Assembly (NCBI RefSeq): GCF_018140925.1
Contig: NZ_CP073315.1
Coordinates: 1,488,001 to 1,552,000, forward strand
Length of the DNA stretch: 64,000 nucleotides
Reading direction: 5' to 3'
Origin: Psychrobacillus sp. INOP01
Lineage (GTDB): Bacteria; Bacillota; Bacilli; Bacillales_A; Planococcaceae
The position numbers were made by a program, and so were the translations under genes. Shown in pieces: positions 24,481-33,986 of this stretch. The notes below the pieces were generated by a model. The model was not told the origin of the DNA, ran no database searches, and worked only from the letters and a program-made list of their open reading frames with translations. How positions within the stretch are numbered: the first letter of the stretch is position 1; every line of letters starts with the position of its first letter.

Positions 24481-25155
24481 CTATCTAAAAATTTTCTCAA
24501 ATCTAGTTAAAGATTCATTACTACATACATTCGAAAAGTGAGCTATGAGATATTTTTTTGCATCTTCTCTGCTACAGTCAATATTTGCTATTTTATTTCT
24601 GCTTGCCCAAGAATCATACGTCTCAAATGATGTACTACTCCAACCATTCTTTTCTCCATCTATATTCTTTTTTTCTTGTATACCTGAAATAACAATATCC
24701 ATTGATCCCTGCAAATCTAGTAAAGCATTTTCAAATACCTTCTTTTTCTCTTTCTCCTTCAGCCCTGCTTTTGCCCTTAATGCCCTTGTATCTATCCCTT
24801 CTTCTTGACTAATAATCTCATATATACTATTTGCTTCCCGTGAAATACTTCCACTAAAATAACGTTCTTCAACTAATTCATTTGATCCCAAAACCTTTTT
24901 TACATATGGGAGCAACTGACGAGATACTAGTATTGATTTTTTCTTAATAAATTTCCCATATCCAGCGACACCGTCAGAAGAAAACTTAGTCCTCCATATC
25001 CAAGGGTCAAATTCTGTATCAGAATGCCAATTTTCCTGTAAAGTTAAGCTATTCAACGAAGGATATTCAGGTATTAAGGAAGCAAGAGGAAGTAACCCAA
25101 GCTCCTCAATTACTTTTATTGCTTCTTCATATGTTTTAACTTTATATTCTACCAA
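24481..25155 (-). CDS. AlkZ-related / winged-helix type protein of unknown function
   Basis: About 224 residues from a TTG at 25155, nine bases after AAAAGGAG; a further TTG ten codons upstream is less well placed. The protein VEYKVKTYEEAIKVIEELG...WHSDTEFDPWIWRTKF resembles proteins often labelled AlkZ-related, a group loosely tied to the YcaQ/AlkX DNA glycosylase superfamily, but no catalytic residues can be assigned with confidence. The region LRAKAGLKEKEKKKVFENALLDLQG could be a winged helix. It has no operon partner. The 230 bases upstream hold no gene that I can support. Confidence 0.6.
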   Translation of the reverse strand: MVEYKVKTYEEAIKVIEELGLLPLASLIPEYPSLNSLTLQENWHSDTEFDPWIWRTKFSSDGVAGYGKFIKKKSILVSRQLLPYVKKVLGSNELVEERYFSGSISREANSIYEIISQEEGIDTRALRAKAGLKEKEKKKVFENALLDLQGSMDIVISGIQEKKNIDGEKNGWSSTSFETYDSWASRNKIANIDCSREDAKKYLIAHFSNVCSNESLTRFEKIFR

Positions 25156-25382
25156 CCTCAACAGCTCCTTTTCACTAACATACAAAATTCAATTGACTAT
25201 TATCCATTGAACTACCTTCTCTGCATCTTTTCCGCAGATAACTCCTTTACAATTCTATAAAATATTATATAAATCCTTCTTTTGAATAGACTTGAAAAAG
25301 TCAAATGCGCTTCAATTTTGAGCAACTACTGTTGTACTTTTGGATGTTCGAACAATAGCTATTTATCAAGGATGAGCACACC

Positions 25383-25429
25383 AAAAAAACAAACGCTCCC
25401 GGAGAAATCCTTTGGGCGTTTGTTTTTTT
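25383..25429 (-). terminator. terminator of the peptidoglycan recycling operon
   Basis: AAAAAAACAAACGC and GGCGTTTGTTTTTTT form a long stem about 50 bases beyond the murR stop codon. T-tracts occur on both strands. Confidence 0.82.
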
Positions 25430-25480
25430 ATCAATATAGAAAATAACTATGGGAAGCTAGAATTCACTTCAGTCCAACCA

Positions 25481-26359
25481 TTATTTCCTCTTTTTCCGAA
25501 AGGTTTGATTTTGAATATCTTCAATCGCTTCTCGTGTAGCGTCCAAATAGGTGATTGTTACTTCAAATTGTCTAGAAGCAACTGACATGAACAGAATATC
25601 CATAACGAGTAGCTGTGCTAATCTTGACGATGTCGCACCGCTTCGAAAGTTTGCCTCACGTGTTGGGGAAGTATGTAGCTGGATTTTCGAAATTTGTGAA
25701 ATGGGAGACTGTCCAAACTTGGTCAGACTGATTGTTGTAGCTCCCTTTTCATTTGCAAGCTCCAAGATTTTCTCGACCTCAAAGGTAGCACCTGAAAAGG
25801 AAATTCCAACAACAACATCATCAACGCCCGCGTTCGCTACAATGGTTGCGCCCATATGTAAATCCGTACTCGCAGTGGATGCTTTATGAATACGTAAGAA
25901 CTTTTGTTGTGCATCGATTGCAGCTATACTAGAGGCCCCTACACCAAAAAAGTGAATATTCTTTGCATTGACAATGGCTTCAACAGCCTTTTCAAGCTCC
26001 TCGTTATCCAATAATTCCCCCGTTTCTAGCAAGGTTTGCACAGCGTGCTCCGTCACTTTTTGAATGGTTGTCGAAACGGGTTCGTTTGGCTGAATATCAC
26101 GGTTCGTAAGTTCCGTTTTACGTCCAATATCTCCATTGATACGGAGTTTCAATTCTTGGAATCCCTTGAGCTTTAAAGATTTGCATAGTCTTGTAACTGC
26201 TGCTCCACTAGTCTGACTCATTTCACCTAGCTCCGAAATAGTCATGGTGACAATTTGCTCGGGATCGGCCAATATAAAATCTGCAATCTTTTGCTCCGAC
26301 GGGGGAAGCATGTGCCTCATTTCGTTTAACAATACTAAACCACCATTTGATACTGCCAT
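25481..26359 (-). CDS. murR: MurR/RpiR-family transcriptional regulator
   Basis: A 292-residue regulator: N-terminal RpiR helix-turn-helix (about 1-75, IADFILADPEQIVTMTISELGEMSQTSGAAVTRLCKSLKLKGF) and C-terminal SIS sugar-phosphate-binding domain (about 125-260, FFGVGASSIAAIDAQQKF, GISFSGATFEVEKI). In B. subtilis and E. coli, MurR represses MurNAc genes and responds to MurNAc-6-phosphate. It is the last gene of the recycling operon and the likely ligand of the palindrome in the operon promoter. I chose the ATG at 26359 because AAGAAGGG is nine bases away. Confidence 0.88.
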   Translation of the reverse strand: MAVSNGGLVLLNEMRHMLPPSEQKIADFILADPEQIVTMTISELGEMSQTSGAAVTRLCKSLKLKGFQELKLRINGDIGRKTELTNRDIQPNEPVSTTIQKVTEHAVQTLLETGELLDNEELEKAVEAIVNAKNIHFFGVGASSIAAIDAQQKFLRIHKASTASTDLHMGATIVANAGVDDVVVGISFSGATFEVEKILELANEKGATTISLTKFGQSPISQISKIQLHTSPTREANFRSGATSSRLAQLLVMDILFMSVASRQFEVTITYLDATREAIEDIQNQTFRKKRK

Positions 26360-26415
26360 GTCCATCAACCCTTCTTCACTTGCTTACTAATCTACCCTAT
26401 CATCTAAAGCACATC

Positions 26416-27363
26416 TTAATTTGTCAACTCTTTTACCATTACGTGGAATGTTCGAAAAGTTTTAAACCCGTTTTTCATATATAAATGCCCAGCTGAACTT
26501 GTTTCACTTGTCCATAAAAACCAAGCACCTTGTATACTATTTTGCTTCATAGCATGGAGCGTTTCGTGTAACAGGATTTTCCCCAAACCTTTTCCTTGTT
26601 CACTATTATCCACCCCGAAAGGTCCAAAACGTTCACGAATACCTTCATAACCTCCGAAGAGCGCAAATCCGACTACTTGATCATACTTCTTCGCTACTAA
26701 AATATGTGAGGGATCAAGCCCCTGCAGCACACCTTCACGAATCGCCCTGCCCCAATCGGGATTGAAATGAGTATTTGCAAACTGGATTAAGTCATAAAAG
26801 TCTCCATCCTGAACTTTTCCAAAGGTATAGCCTTCCAGTTCGCGTTCTTGTTTCAGTGCTTGAACAATGTCAGGATACACATAATCGATTAGAGCACGAT
26901 GCATTGCTACAGGTGAATATACGCGTCGGAAACCTTCCTTTTGTAAAAAAGCAAAACCCGAAGGATAACGTGATTCATCAATACCAGGTAAAAAATAGTT
27001 TGGTGCATAGGAAGAAAAGAACATTTTTTTAGCACCTTGCTCTCGGATATAAGCAGAAGCCCGTTCCATTAACTCATGACCTATACCTTCTCTTTCTAAG
27101 CTTGTATCTACCATAAAGAAGGTGATCCAGCCCGTATCGGATTCCAGATTCGTTCCTTCCATAGGAAGCTTTCTAGTAATAGCTAAGATGGCACCTATTA
27201 TCTTTTCGTCACGGACCGCAACAATTAACCCCTTTGAATCGAAGTTGGCATCGAGCATTATTTGTTTACGGAATCGTGTTTGATTGATTGGATCATGTTT
27301 TAGTACGTCATTCCACAACTCAATTATTCCTACTTCATCCCCATTTTTAAATGTTCGATACAT
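26416..27363 (-). CDS. GNAT acetyltransferase with two GNAT domains
   Basis: A 315-residue protein with tandem GNAT folds. The N-terminal domain has VDTSLEREGIGHELMERASAYIREQGAKKMFFSS (about residues 85-118) and the C-terminal one has [27 protein letters not shown], the intact acetyl-CoA loop (about 246-272). It is followed by murR and preceded by murQ with a six-base gap, so it is part of the recycling operon. A role in N-acetylating or modifying an amino sugar or muropeptide amine would fit but is not demonstrated; such two-domain GNATs have diverse substrates. Confidence 0.82.
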   Translation of the reverse strand: MYRTFKNGDEVGIIELWNDVLKHDPINQTRFRKQIMLDANFDSKGLIVAVRDEKIIGAILAITRKLPMEGTNLESDTGWITFFMVDTSLEREGIGHELMERASAYIREQGAKKMFFSSYAPNYFLPGIDESRYPSGFAFLQKEGFRRVYSPVAMHRALIDYVYPDIVQALKQERELEGYTFGKVQDGDFYDLIQFANTHFNPDWGRAIREGVLQGLDPSHILVAKKYDQVVGFALFGGYEGIRERFGPFGVDNSEQGKGLGKILLHETLHAMKQNSIQGAWFLWTSETSSAGHLYMKNGFKTFRTFHVMVKELTN

Positions 27364-27369
27364 TGTCCA

Positions 27370-28284
27370 TCACCCTTCTTCTTGAAAAGCAAGTTTCACT
27401 GCATCTCTTACAAAACCATTGGAATTTGTAATCAGTGTCTCTGCTTTTTCTTTTTTGACCTCGGCAATTATCATGACGATTGCAAGCTTAACATCATAAT
27501 CGGTTTCTTCCAGCACTGATTCTGCTTGTTCATATGTTACATCCGTAATATTACATACCATTTGTTTAGCACGTTCTCGCAATTTAAAATTACTAGCATT
27601 CAAATCGACCATCAGGTTTTTATATACTTTTCCGATTTTAATCATCGCAGTAGTAGAAATCATGTTAAGAATCATTTTGTGGGCGGTTGCTGCACGTAAT
27701 CTTGTAGAACCGGTCAATACCTCTGGACCTGTCACAACCTCGATTTTAATATCTGCAAAGTTGCTTATGGTGGATTGCTCATTACTGGAAAGGCTGACTG
27801 TCGTTGCACCGCAAGAATTTGCATGGATGAGTGCACCTTTCACATATGGTGTACGACCACTTGCTGCAATACCGATAATGACGTCATTCTTTTTGATAAC
27901 GAGCTTCTCCAAATCAGTTGCGCCAAGCTGCTCATCGTCTTCGGCTCCTTCTACTGCGTTGAACATAGCCCCTTTTCCACCTGCTAAAACCGCTTGCACC
28001 TGCTCATGCGATGTACTGAAAGTTGGCGGGCATTCTACTGCATCCAAAACACCGATGCGTCCACTCGTCCCTGCCCCTACATATATAAGTCGCCCACCAC
28101 TTTTAAAAGCATTCACGACTTTTTCCACTGTCTGTTCAATTTGTGGTATCACTTTTTGAACAGCCAATGCTATGGTTTGGTCTTCTTCATTCATAATATT
28201 CAAAACTTCATTTGTGGTCATTTCATCAAGTCTTGTTGATTTTGGATTTGATTCTTCTGTTGCTAACCTTGATAACTTTTCCAT
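27370..28284 (-). CDS. murQ: N-acetylmuramic acid 6-phosphate etherase MurQ
   Basis: Cleaves the lactyl ether of MurNAc-6-phosphate to give GlcNAc-6-phosphate and D-lactate in the cytoplasm. The 304-residue protein starts RLATEESNPKSTRLDEMTT and has the SIS domain with GAGTSGRIGVLDAVECPPTF, in which Glu is the catalytic acid, and GIAASGRTPYVKGAL. Length and motifs are those of MurQ. Its presence makes MurNAc-6-phosphate the central intermediate of the operon and requires upstream kinases because the importer here is an ABC system and not a PTS. Confidence 0.96.
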   Translation of the reverse strand: MEKLSRLATEESNPKSTRLDEMTTNEVLNIMNEEDQTIALAVQKVIPQIEQTVEKVVNAFKSGGRLIYVGAGTSGRIGVLDAVECPPTFSTSHEQVQAVLAGGKGAMFNAVEGAEDDEQLGATDLEKLVIKKNDVIIGIAASGRTPYVKGALIHANSCGATTVSLSSNEQSTISNFADIKIEVVTGPEVLTGSTRLRAATAHKMILNMISTTAMIKIGKVYKNLMVDLNASNFKLRERAKQMVCNITDVTYEQAESVLEETDYDVKLAIVMIIAEVKKEKAETLITNSNGFVRDAVKLAFQEEG

Positions 28285-28296
28285 CGCTCAGCCTTC

Positions 28297-29460
28297 CTAT
28301 CTATATAGTAAGTATGGTTGCCTCATTTTTATAAAATCGCCTGTGTCGAGATGGCATTGTCGAATATAATCCTCTATCTCCCCTGCCATCAATACCTTCC
28401 TAAGCTGTGCGTTTCCAGCAAGCAGATCAAACATAGGATGCTTTAAACTGCCATATTCTAAAAACTTCAACTCCTTAGGATACAATTTTGCAATGACTGC
28501 CAAAATCCGTACAAAAGTTTGGACTGGTTGGAATAATTGTCGGTCGGTAATATGCAACTGGATACCTTCACAAGGTTCACCTGCGAATTTCTGGTATGTA
28601 GGCGTAAAAGAAATTGCTCGTGCTTGGACATTTGCAAGTCCCAATGAATTGACTTCATCCTGCAATTGCTCCCCATGTATAAACGGGGCACCGACTATTT
28701 CAAAGGGTTGTGTCGTTCCCCGTCCTTCCGATAAGTTCGTTCCTTCTATTAGACAAGTACCTGGATACAATAACATCATGTCCAAACTCGTGGTGTTTGG
28801 AGATGGTGGTATCCAAGGTAATCTTGTCTCATGGAAAAATGAATCTCTTTTCCAACCTACCATCTGTATTACCTTCAAATCACAATGAATAGCAAACACT
28901 TCATTAAAGTATCTTGATAATTCTCCTACTGTCATGCCGTGACGATTTGGTATTGGGTACATGCCAACAAAGGAGGTGAAATTTGTATCGACCAAGTTCC
29001 CTTCCACGATATGTCCACCGATTGGATTCGGACGGTCGAGAATATACATTTGCTTACCTGTACGGGCACAGGCTTCCATCATATAAGCCATTGTGTAAAT
29101 ATACGTATAATAACGTGAGCCAATATCCTGCATATCAAAGACTATTACGTCAACAGGTTCTAGCATGGCATCGGTTGGTTTTTTCGATTTTCCATATAAA
29201 CTAAACACAGGTACCCCTGTCATACTGTGAACAGAGTCTGAAAACCTTTCACCTTCCTTAGTGTTTGTCTTCAGACCATGCTCCGGTGCATAAAGCGCCG
29301 TAAGTTGGATTTGTGGATGCTCGTGAAACAATCGTATTGTCGAGATGAGTTCGGCATTTGCCCCTGTTTGATTGGTGAGTAGTCCGATACGCTTGCCTTG
29401 AAGTTCCTGCACATGACGTTCCATGAAAACATCGATACCAAGTTTCACTTTGCGTATCAT
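28297..29460 (-). CDS. NamZ-like exo-beta-N-acetylmuramidase (DUF1343, YbbC), cytoplasmic form
   Basis: Belongs to the YbbC/DUF1343 family, whose B. subtilis member NamZ releases MurNAc from the non-reducing ends of peptidoglycan fragments. The 387-residue protein has GKRIGLLTNQTGANAE, YAPEHGLKT, SLYGKSKKPT and VFDMQDIGSRYYTYIYTM, all conserved. It lacks the N-terminal signal peptide of B. subtilis NamZ and starts directly MIRKVKLGIDVFMERH, so it should act in the cytoplasm on imported fragments. Its ATG overlaps the stop of the permease gene (TAATG). Confidence 0.88.
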   Translation of the reverse strand: MIRKVKLGIDVFMERHVQELQGKRIGLLTNQTGANAELISTIRLFHEHPQIQLTALYAPEHGLKTNTKEGERFSDSVHSMTGVPVFSLYGKSKKPTDAMLEPVDVIVFDMQDIGSRYYTYIYTMAYMMEACARTGKQMYILDRPNPIGGHIVEGNLVDTNFTSFVGMYPIPNRHGMTVGELSRYFNEVFAIHCDLKVIQMVGWKRDSFFHETRLPWIPPSPNTTSLDMMLLYPGTCLIEGTNLSEGRGTTQPFEIVGAPFIHGEQLQDEVNSLGLANVQARAISFTPTYQKFAGEPCEGIQLHITDRQLFQPVQTFVRILAVIAKLYPKELKFLEYGSLKHPMFDLLAGNAQLRKVLMAGEIEDYIRQCHLDTGDFIKMRQPYLLYR

Positions 29461-30428
29461 TATTCCTTCACACCACCAAAAGTCAAACCTTTAATAAAGT
29501 AACGCTGGAATAAGATAAATACGATAATCATCGGAATCGCAGCAACTGCCGCTCCACTCATCAATAGCTTGAAGCTTGCTAGGTTTGCGTCCTGCAATGT
29601 TTTTAATCCTACCGGTAACGTGTACAATTCTGCGCTATTTAAGACGATAATTGGCCATAGGAAAGAGTTCCATACACTCATGAATGTGAAGATTCCAAGT
29701 GCTGCAAGTCCAGGTTTTGCAAGAGGCAGAACCACTGTCCAAAACGTCTTCCATTCACTTGCACCATCCATTTTCGCCGCTTCTAGCAGCTCATCCGGAA
29801 TGGAAAACATGAACTGTCTCATTAAGAACACTCCAAATACCATAGATAAATCAGGTAAAATCAAAGCCCAATGAGTATCCATTAAACCTAAATTCCCAAC
29901 CATGATGAACAAGGGAACAAGTGTTACTTGCCCTGGGATCATCATCGTTGAAATAATAATCCAGAAAATCAAGTTTCGACCAGGGAATTTTTTCTTTGCC
30001 AGTACATAGCCCGCCATTGAATCGATTAATAAAATACCGAGTGTCACGACGACCGAAATGTATAAGCTATTGAAAAACCATTTCCCAACATCATGTTTTT
30101 GGAACAAGCTTTTGTAGCTAGAAAATGTATTATCAACAATGTGATCCATCATCCCACGGTGGTAAGCCTCTTGTTTAGAGTCCCCCTCTTTTGCCGCTTC
30201 TCTTGCCTCTCCCCAATGCTCAAAATAGAGGGGTATTCCCATCGGGTACATTTTGGGTGGATTGGCATCCACATATGAAACAGGACGTTCCATATCCTCC
30301 GATTGATAACTGCTTAGCTGGAGGGAAGTGGAGAAAACCCAATACAGCGGAAGTAAAGAAACCACTGCAAATACGGAAAGCAAAACAAAAATAACTAGTT
30401 TGTTCAGTTTACTTTTGTGTTTTATCAT
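29460..30428 (-). CDS. carbohydrate ABC transporter permease (MalG type)
   Basis: Inner membrane permease subunit of a CUT1 sugar importer, with six hydrophobic helices over roughly 322 residues and the EAA loop DELLEAAKMDGASEWKTFWTVVLPLAKPG that contacts the ATPase. A Pro/Met-rich stretch after the first helix (about residues 35-80) is an extended extracytoplasmic loop. The start is uncertain: GGAGG is four bases from the ATG at 30434 and ten from the ATG at 30428; a GTG at 30449 is inside the preceding gene. No ATPase gene is in the operon, so a shared MsmX-like ATPase is expected. Confidence 0.88.
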   Translation of the reverse strand: MIKHKSKLNKLVIFVLLSVFAVVSLLPLYWVFSTSLQLSSYQSEDMERPVSYVDANPPKMYPMGIPLYFEHWGEAREAAKEGDSKQEAYHRGMMDHIVDNTFSSYKSLFQKHDVGKWFFNSLYISVVVTLGILLIDSMAGYVLAKKKFPGRNLIFWIIISTMMIPGQVTLVPLFIMVGNLGLMDTHWALILPDLSMVFGVFLMRQFMFSIPDELLEAAKMDGASEWKTFWTVVLPLAKPGLAALGIFTFMSVWNSFLWPIIVLNSAELYTLPVGLKTLQDANLASFKLLMSGAAVAAIPMIIVFILFQRYFIKGLTFGGVKE

Positions 30429-30445
30429 AATCATCGATCCTCCAA

Positions 30446-31390
30446 TCACTCATCATGTCGAAGTACCCGGAACTGGATAATCGAGAAGATGAGGATGATA
30501 ACAAATAGTACAACAGATTGAGCCGCAGCAAGTCCAAATTCGAAATCTCGGAAACCAGTCTTATAGATTAAATGAACCAAGGTTTCCGTTGCACTTCCCG
30601 GTCCACCGCCAGTCATCATGATAATCTGAGTGAATACCTGGAATGAACCAATCGTACTTAGCAAAACAAGATATAAAGTCGTTGGCTTCAATAATGGAAT
30701 TGTGATGTGAAGCCATTGCTTGAAGGTACTTGCTCCATCAATCCGAGCTGCTTCGTAAAGAGATTGAGATATCGATCCCATGGAAGCAAGATACATAATG
30801 ATTCCTACCCCGAAAGGAATTAGACATTGCATGATGATTAATGCCCAAAGTGCACTTCCTGACTGCCCGAGCCAATTGATCTGCTCAATACCAAACCAGC
30901 CAAGAACATAATTGAACAATCCAAATTCATAATTGTACATCCAACGCCATACCATCGCGATGATTACCATCGAAGTAACAGTTGGCAAATAAAATGCCGA
31001 TCTGAATAGGCTTTGTGAAAATTTCCCAAGTGCAAAAATCATAGAGGAAATTACGAGTGCGCTAATCACACTAAATGGTACTGTTACAACCGTGAACAAT
31101 AACGTATTTTTCAAAGCAATCCGGAAGGCTTCACTCTCAAAAACTTTTATGTAGTTATCTAAACCAGCAAACTCACTCCCAAACACTTTGTGATCCTGAA
31201 ATGAAAGGACAAATGCCCAAACTACTGGAATCGCAATGAATAGGGTGAATAAAATTAGCTTTGGCAATAAAAAGAGGTAGGCGCTATAATTTTTTTTCAT
31301 TTGTTGAAAAACGCCTTTATTCGGTTTTTTTATAACCTTTAATTTCTCCGTTTCTTTTTTGGGTACAGTACCCATCGGAATTTGAGCCAT
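30446..31390 (-). CDS. carbohydrate ABC transporter permease (MalF type)
   Basis: The second CUT1 permease subunit, 314 residues with six helices starting after a basic 30-residue N-terminal tail. The EAA motif is SLYEAARIDGASTFKQWLHITIPLLKP. GGAGG lies nine bases before the ATG. It pairs with the downstream MalG-type subunit, which its 3' end meets. Within this operon the likely cargo is MurNAc, anhydro-MurNAc or a GlcNAc-MurNAc disaccharide or muropeptide. Confidence 0.9.
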   Translation of the reverse strand: MAQIPMGTVPKKETEKLKVIKKPNKGVFQQMKKNYSAYLFLLPKLILFTLFIAIPVVWAFVLSFQDHKVFGSEFAGLDNYIKVFESEAFRIALKNTLLFTVVTVPFSVISALVISSMIFALGKFSQSLFRSAFYLPTVTSMVIIAMVWRWMYNYEFGLFNYVLGWFGIEQINWLGQSGSALWALIIMQCLIPFGVGIIMYLASMGSISQSLYEAARIDGASTFKQWLHITIPLLKPTTLYLVLLSTIGSFQVFTQIIMMTGGGPGSATETLVHLIYKTGFRDFEFGLAAAQSVVLFVIILIFSIIQFRVLRHDE

Positions 31391-31412
31391 TTTGGGAAAC
31401 CTCCTAAAAATG

Positions 31413-31442
31413 AAGCAGGCTTGCGTAATGCAGAGCCTGCTT
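31413..31442 (-). terminator. stem-loop between binding protein and permease genes
   Basis: AAGCAGGCT and AGCCTGCTT are perfect complements in the 60-base gap. Stem-loops here are usual in sugar ABC operons and allow higher expression of the binding protein than of the permeases. Confidence 0.7.
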
Positions 31443-31450
31443 AATGTTGG

Positions 31451-32782
31451 TTATTTTAATAATTCGTCCACAGCTTTTTTCGCATCTGCCATTGCAGCTT
31501 CAGCTGTTTTTTCACCATTGAATACTAATTGAAGTTGTGCTTGAATTGCTTCATCAATTTTTTTCCACTCTGGATGACGAGGAAGCATAACCACTTGATC
31601 AGACATTTCCATTGCACGAGTCATTTCTGGGTTGTCTTTGAATGGATCCATTTCAGACGCACTGATACGTGCAGGGAAAATACCATAATTTTGTGCCATA
31701 TTGTACTGTTCTTCTGCCGTTGATATGAATTTCATGAAGTCAGCTACTGCTGCTTTTTTATTCGTTTCTTCCTGATGGAACATAATCCATCCACCAACAC
31801 CACCGATTGTAGATGAAGATTCATTTTCTCCTGTCGGATATTCGGCTACAGCAAAGTTTGTAGGGTATGCTCCCTGTGCAGCTCCAATAGCCCAAGTTGC
31901 CCATGGTTGCATTGCTACTGTACGTTGTTCTTCATTGGCCCACGCTTGGAATGTTCCACCTACATCTGCACCACCATGAGTTTCAGGTGCCACTTTTTCA
32001 GTCAGCTTTAAATCGGCCAAATCTTGGATTGCTTGAATTGTTTCTGGTGAATCAAATGTAAACTCCGTCATATCTTCGTTCAGTGGTGATCCACCATTTT
32101 TGTAGAAGAATGGCCAAGCTTCATAATAACCAGGCATGATATACGTAGAGAAACCGTAAACGTCTGTCTTTCCATCACCATCTCGGTCAAACGTCAGTTT
32201 CTTCGCAGCTTCTAAAAACTCATCATATGTCCACTTTCCATTTTCAGGAGGTGTCACACCTGCTTCTTCAAATAAATCTAAGTTCAATAACATCGAGTGC
32301 AACGTGATACTATTTGGAATTCCATATAACTTATCATCATATGTGTAGGCTTCCAGAGCATTTTCATAAAAGTCTGCTTTTTCATCCTTATCCAAGAACG
32401 AATCTAGTGGTTCCACTACTCCTTGCTCGATATGATCGATACTAACTGCACTACCACTAATATCAACTGGAGCAATATCCGGCCATGATTTACCAGCAAT
32501 TGCTACGCCTAATTTGTCGCCCATTTCCGCCCAAGGCACTTGAACAAGGTCCACTTCAACACCTTCATTAGCCTCTTCGTATTCCTTGATCTTCGCTTCT
32601 AACCAGTGGAATTTATTGTCGTCTTTGTCGGGCCATCTTGGACCATCCCAAATCGTGATTTTCCCCTTGAATTCTTCCGCATTGCCGACTTCTTCAGAAT
32701 CACCATTACATGCAGCCAAAACTGATGCTGCCAAACCAAGCGTTGCAAGTGCAAGTGCTGATTTTTTAAACACTTTCTTCAT
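31451..32782 (-). CDS. extracellular sugar-binding lipoprotein of the ABC importer
   Basis: A 443-residue CUT1 solute-binding protein. The signal peptide ends in a lipobox (ASVLAAC near residue 24), and the mature part begins with an acidic linker, then GKITIWDGPRWPDKDDNKF. It shows the usual family motifs such as WTYDEFLEAAKKLTFDRDGDGKTDVYG. I place the start at the ATG at 32782, preceded by GGGGGA; an upstream frame overlaps AnmK. In context it would capture muropeptide sugars at the cell surface. Confidence 0.9.
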   Translation of the reverse strand: MKKVFKKSALALATLGLAASVLAACNGDSEEVGNAEEFKGKITIWDGPRWPDKDDNKFHWLEAKIKEYEEANEGVEVDLVQVPWAEMGDKLGVAIAGKSWPDIAPVDISGSAVSIDHIEQGVVEPLDSFLDKDEKADFYENALEAYTYDDKLYGIPNSITLHSMLLNLDLFEEAGVTPPENGKWTYDEFLEAAKKLTFDRDGDGKTDVYGFSTYIMPGYYEAWPFFYKNGGSPLNEDMTEFTFDSPETIQAIQDLADLKLTEKVAPETHGGADVGGTFQAWANEEQRTVAMQPWATWAIGAAQGAYPTNFAVAEYPTGENESSSTIGGVGGWIMFHQEETNKKAAVADFMKFISTAEEQYNMAQNYGIFPARISASEMDPFKDNPEMTRAMEMSDQVVMLPRHPEWKKIDEAIQAQLQLVFNGEKTAEAAMADAKKAVDELLK

Positions 32783-32807
32783 TTTCCATTTCCCCCAATC
32801 GTCGATT

Positions 32808-33968
32808 TTACCACGCAATTTTCCCCAAAATTGTTTGTCTTTTTGCTCCTGTTGTGGAGGGTAAATTATTTGGAACTTTTTGAAACCCTAAATAACCAAG
32901 TAATGCAAATACAAAAGCTTCTTTCGCATCACTGTTGAAACCAATTTCATCTAATGCTTTCACTTTGACCTGATCTGGAAGCAAGTCAGTTAAATAGGAT
33001 AAGAGCGTCTTGTTATGGACACCTCCACCGCTGATGATTACTTCCTTCAATTTATGAGACTCAATGTATTGCTCAATCTCAAGTGCTAATGATTTAGCGG
33101 TTAACATAGTAACCGTAGCAATTTTGTCTTCTGCTGAACAACCATATTCTTCTCCTTGGTTCCATAGCTTTTCAGCATAATCAGCACCAAACAACTCTCT
33201 GCCTGTGCTTTTTGGAGCAGGTAAAGAAAAGTAATCATTCTTCATCAACAGATTCAACCATTCCAAATGAATCTTACCTGATTTAGCTAAGTCTCCGTTA
33301 GAATCGTAGCTTTGCTTACCACCGGTAAACTTGGAGACAAAGGAATCGATCATCATGTTTCCCGGTCCGGTATCATATGCAAGCACTTCTTCAGCATTTT
33401 GAGTGGGTGCTAACACTGTTATATTGGCAATACCTCCAATATTAACTAGTACTCGCCCATTTGTACTTGATTGAAAAAGAAGTTGGTCTGCAAATGGTAC
33501 CAGCGGAGCTCCTTGCCCTCCAGCTGCCATATCTCGTGTTCGGAAATCGCCAATGACCGGCTTACCGGCATATTCAGCCAAGGCTGAAATATCACCAATT
33601 TGCAAGGTATTTGCCCTTGCAAATTCCCATTGACTTACTGCGATTGGCTCGTGCCAAATCGTTTGTCCATGCGAGCTGATCAAATCTATTGAAGCGTAAT
33701 CAATCTCTGAATCTACTAAAGAATCCTTGATGAGCTTTGCATACAGTTCGCCTAAATACATATTCATCGAAGATACATGATTCAGTGGAGCTAGTGGATC
33801 CATCAGCTGGAATAGCTGAGCAGTCAATTCTTCTGAGTAGGCCATTGTCACGAAATGTTTCAGTTCATACGTTAGCTTGTCAGAAACAAACGAGAAATCA
33901 GCAATTGCGATATCAAGTCCATCAAGGGATGTACCTGACATTAATCCACAAACACGCATGGGCTTCAC
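32808..33968 (-). CDS. anmK: anhydro-N-acetylmuramic acid kinase AnmK
   Basis: Converts 1,6-anhydro-MurNAc plus ATP to MurNAc-6-phosphate, the MurQ substrate. The protein has the signature GLMSGTSLDGLDIAIADF near the N-terminus, SSHGQTIWHEP, GDFRTRDMAAGGQGAPLVPFAD and a late SGGGVHNKTLL. Length is about 386 residues. A GTG at 33968 is six bases from AAGGAAGG, while an in-frame ATG two codons upstream abuts that site. AnmK is not part of the B. subtilis MurNAc operon. Its presence implies that anhydro-muropeptides from lytic transglycosylase activity are recycled. Confidence 0.94.
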   Translation of the reverse strand: MKPMRVCGLMSGTSLDGLDIAIADFSFVSDKLTYELKHFVTMAYSEELTAQLFQLMDPLAPLNHVSSMNMYLGELYAKLIKDSLVDSEIDYASIDLISSHGQTIWHEPIAVSQWEFARANTLQIGDISALAEYAGKPVIGDFRTRDMAAGGQGAPLVPFADQLLFQSSTNGRVLVNIGGIANITVLAPTQNAEEVLAYDTGPGNMMIDSFVSKFTGGKQSYDSNGDLAKSGKIHLEWLNLLMKNDYFSLPAPKSTGRELFGADYAEKLWNQGEEYGCSAEDKIATVTMLTAKSLALEIEQYIESHKLKEVIISGGGVHNKTLLSYLTDLLPDQVKVKALDEIGFNSDAKEAFVFALLGYLGFQKVPNNLPSTTGAKRQTILGKIAW

Positions 33969-33986
33969 GAGCATCCTTCCTTTCGA

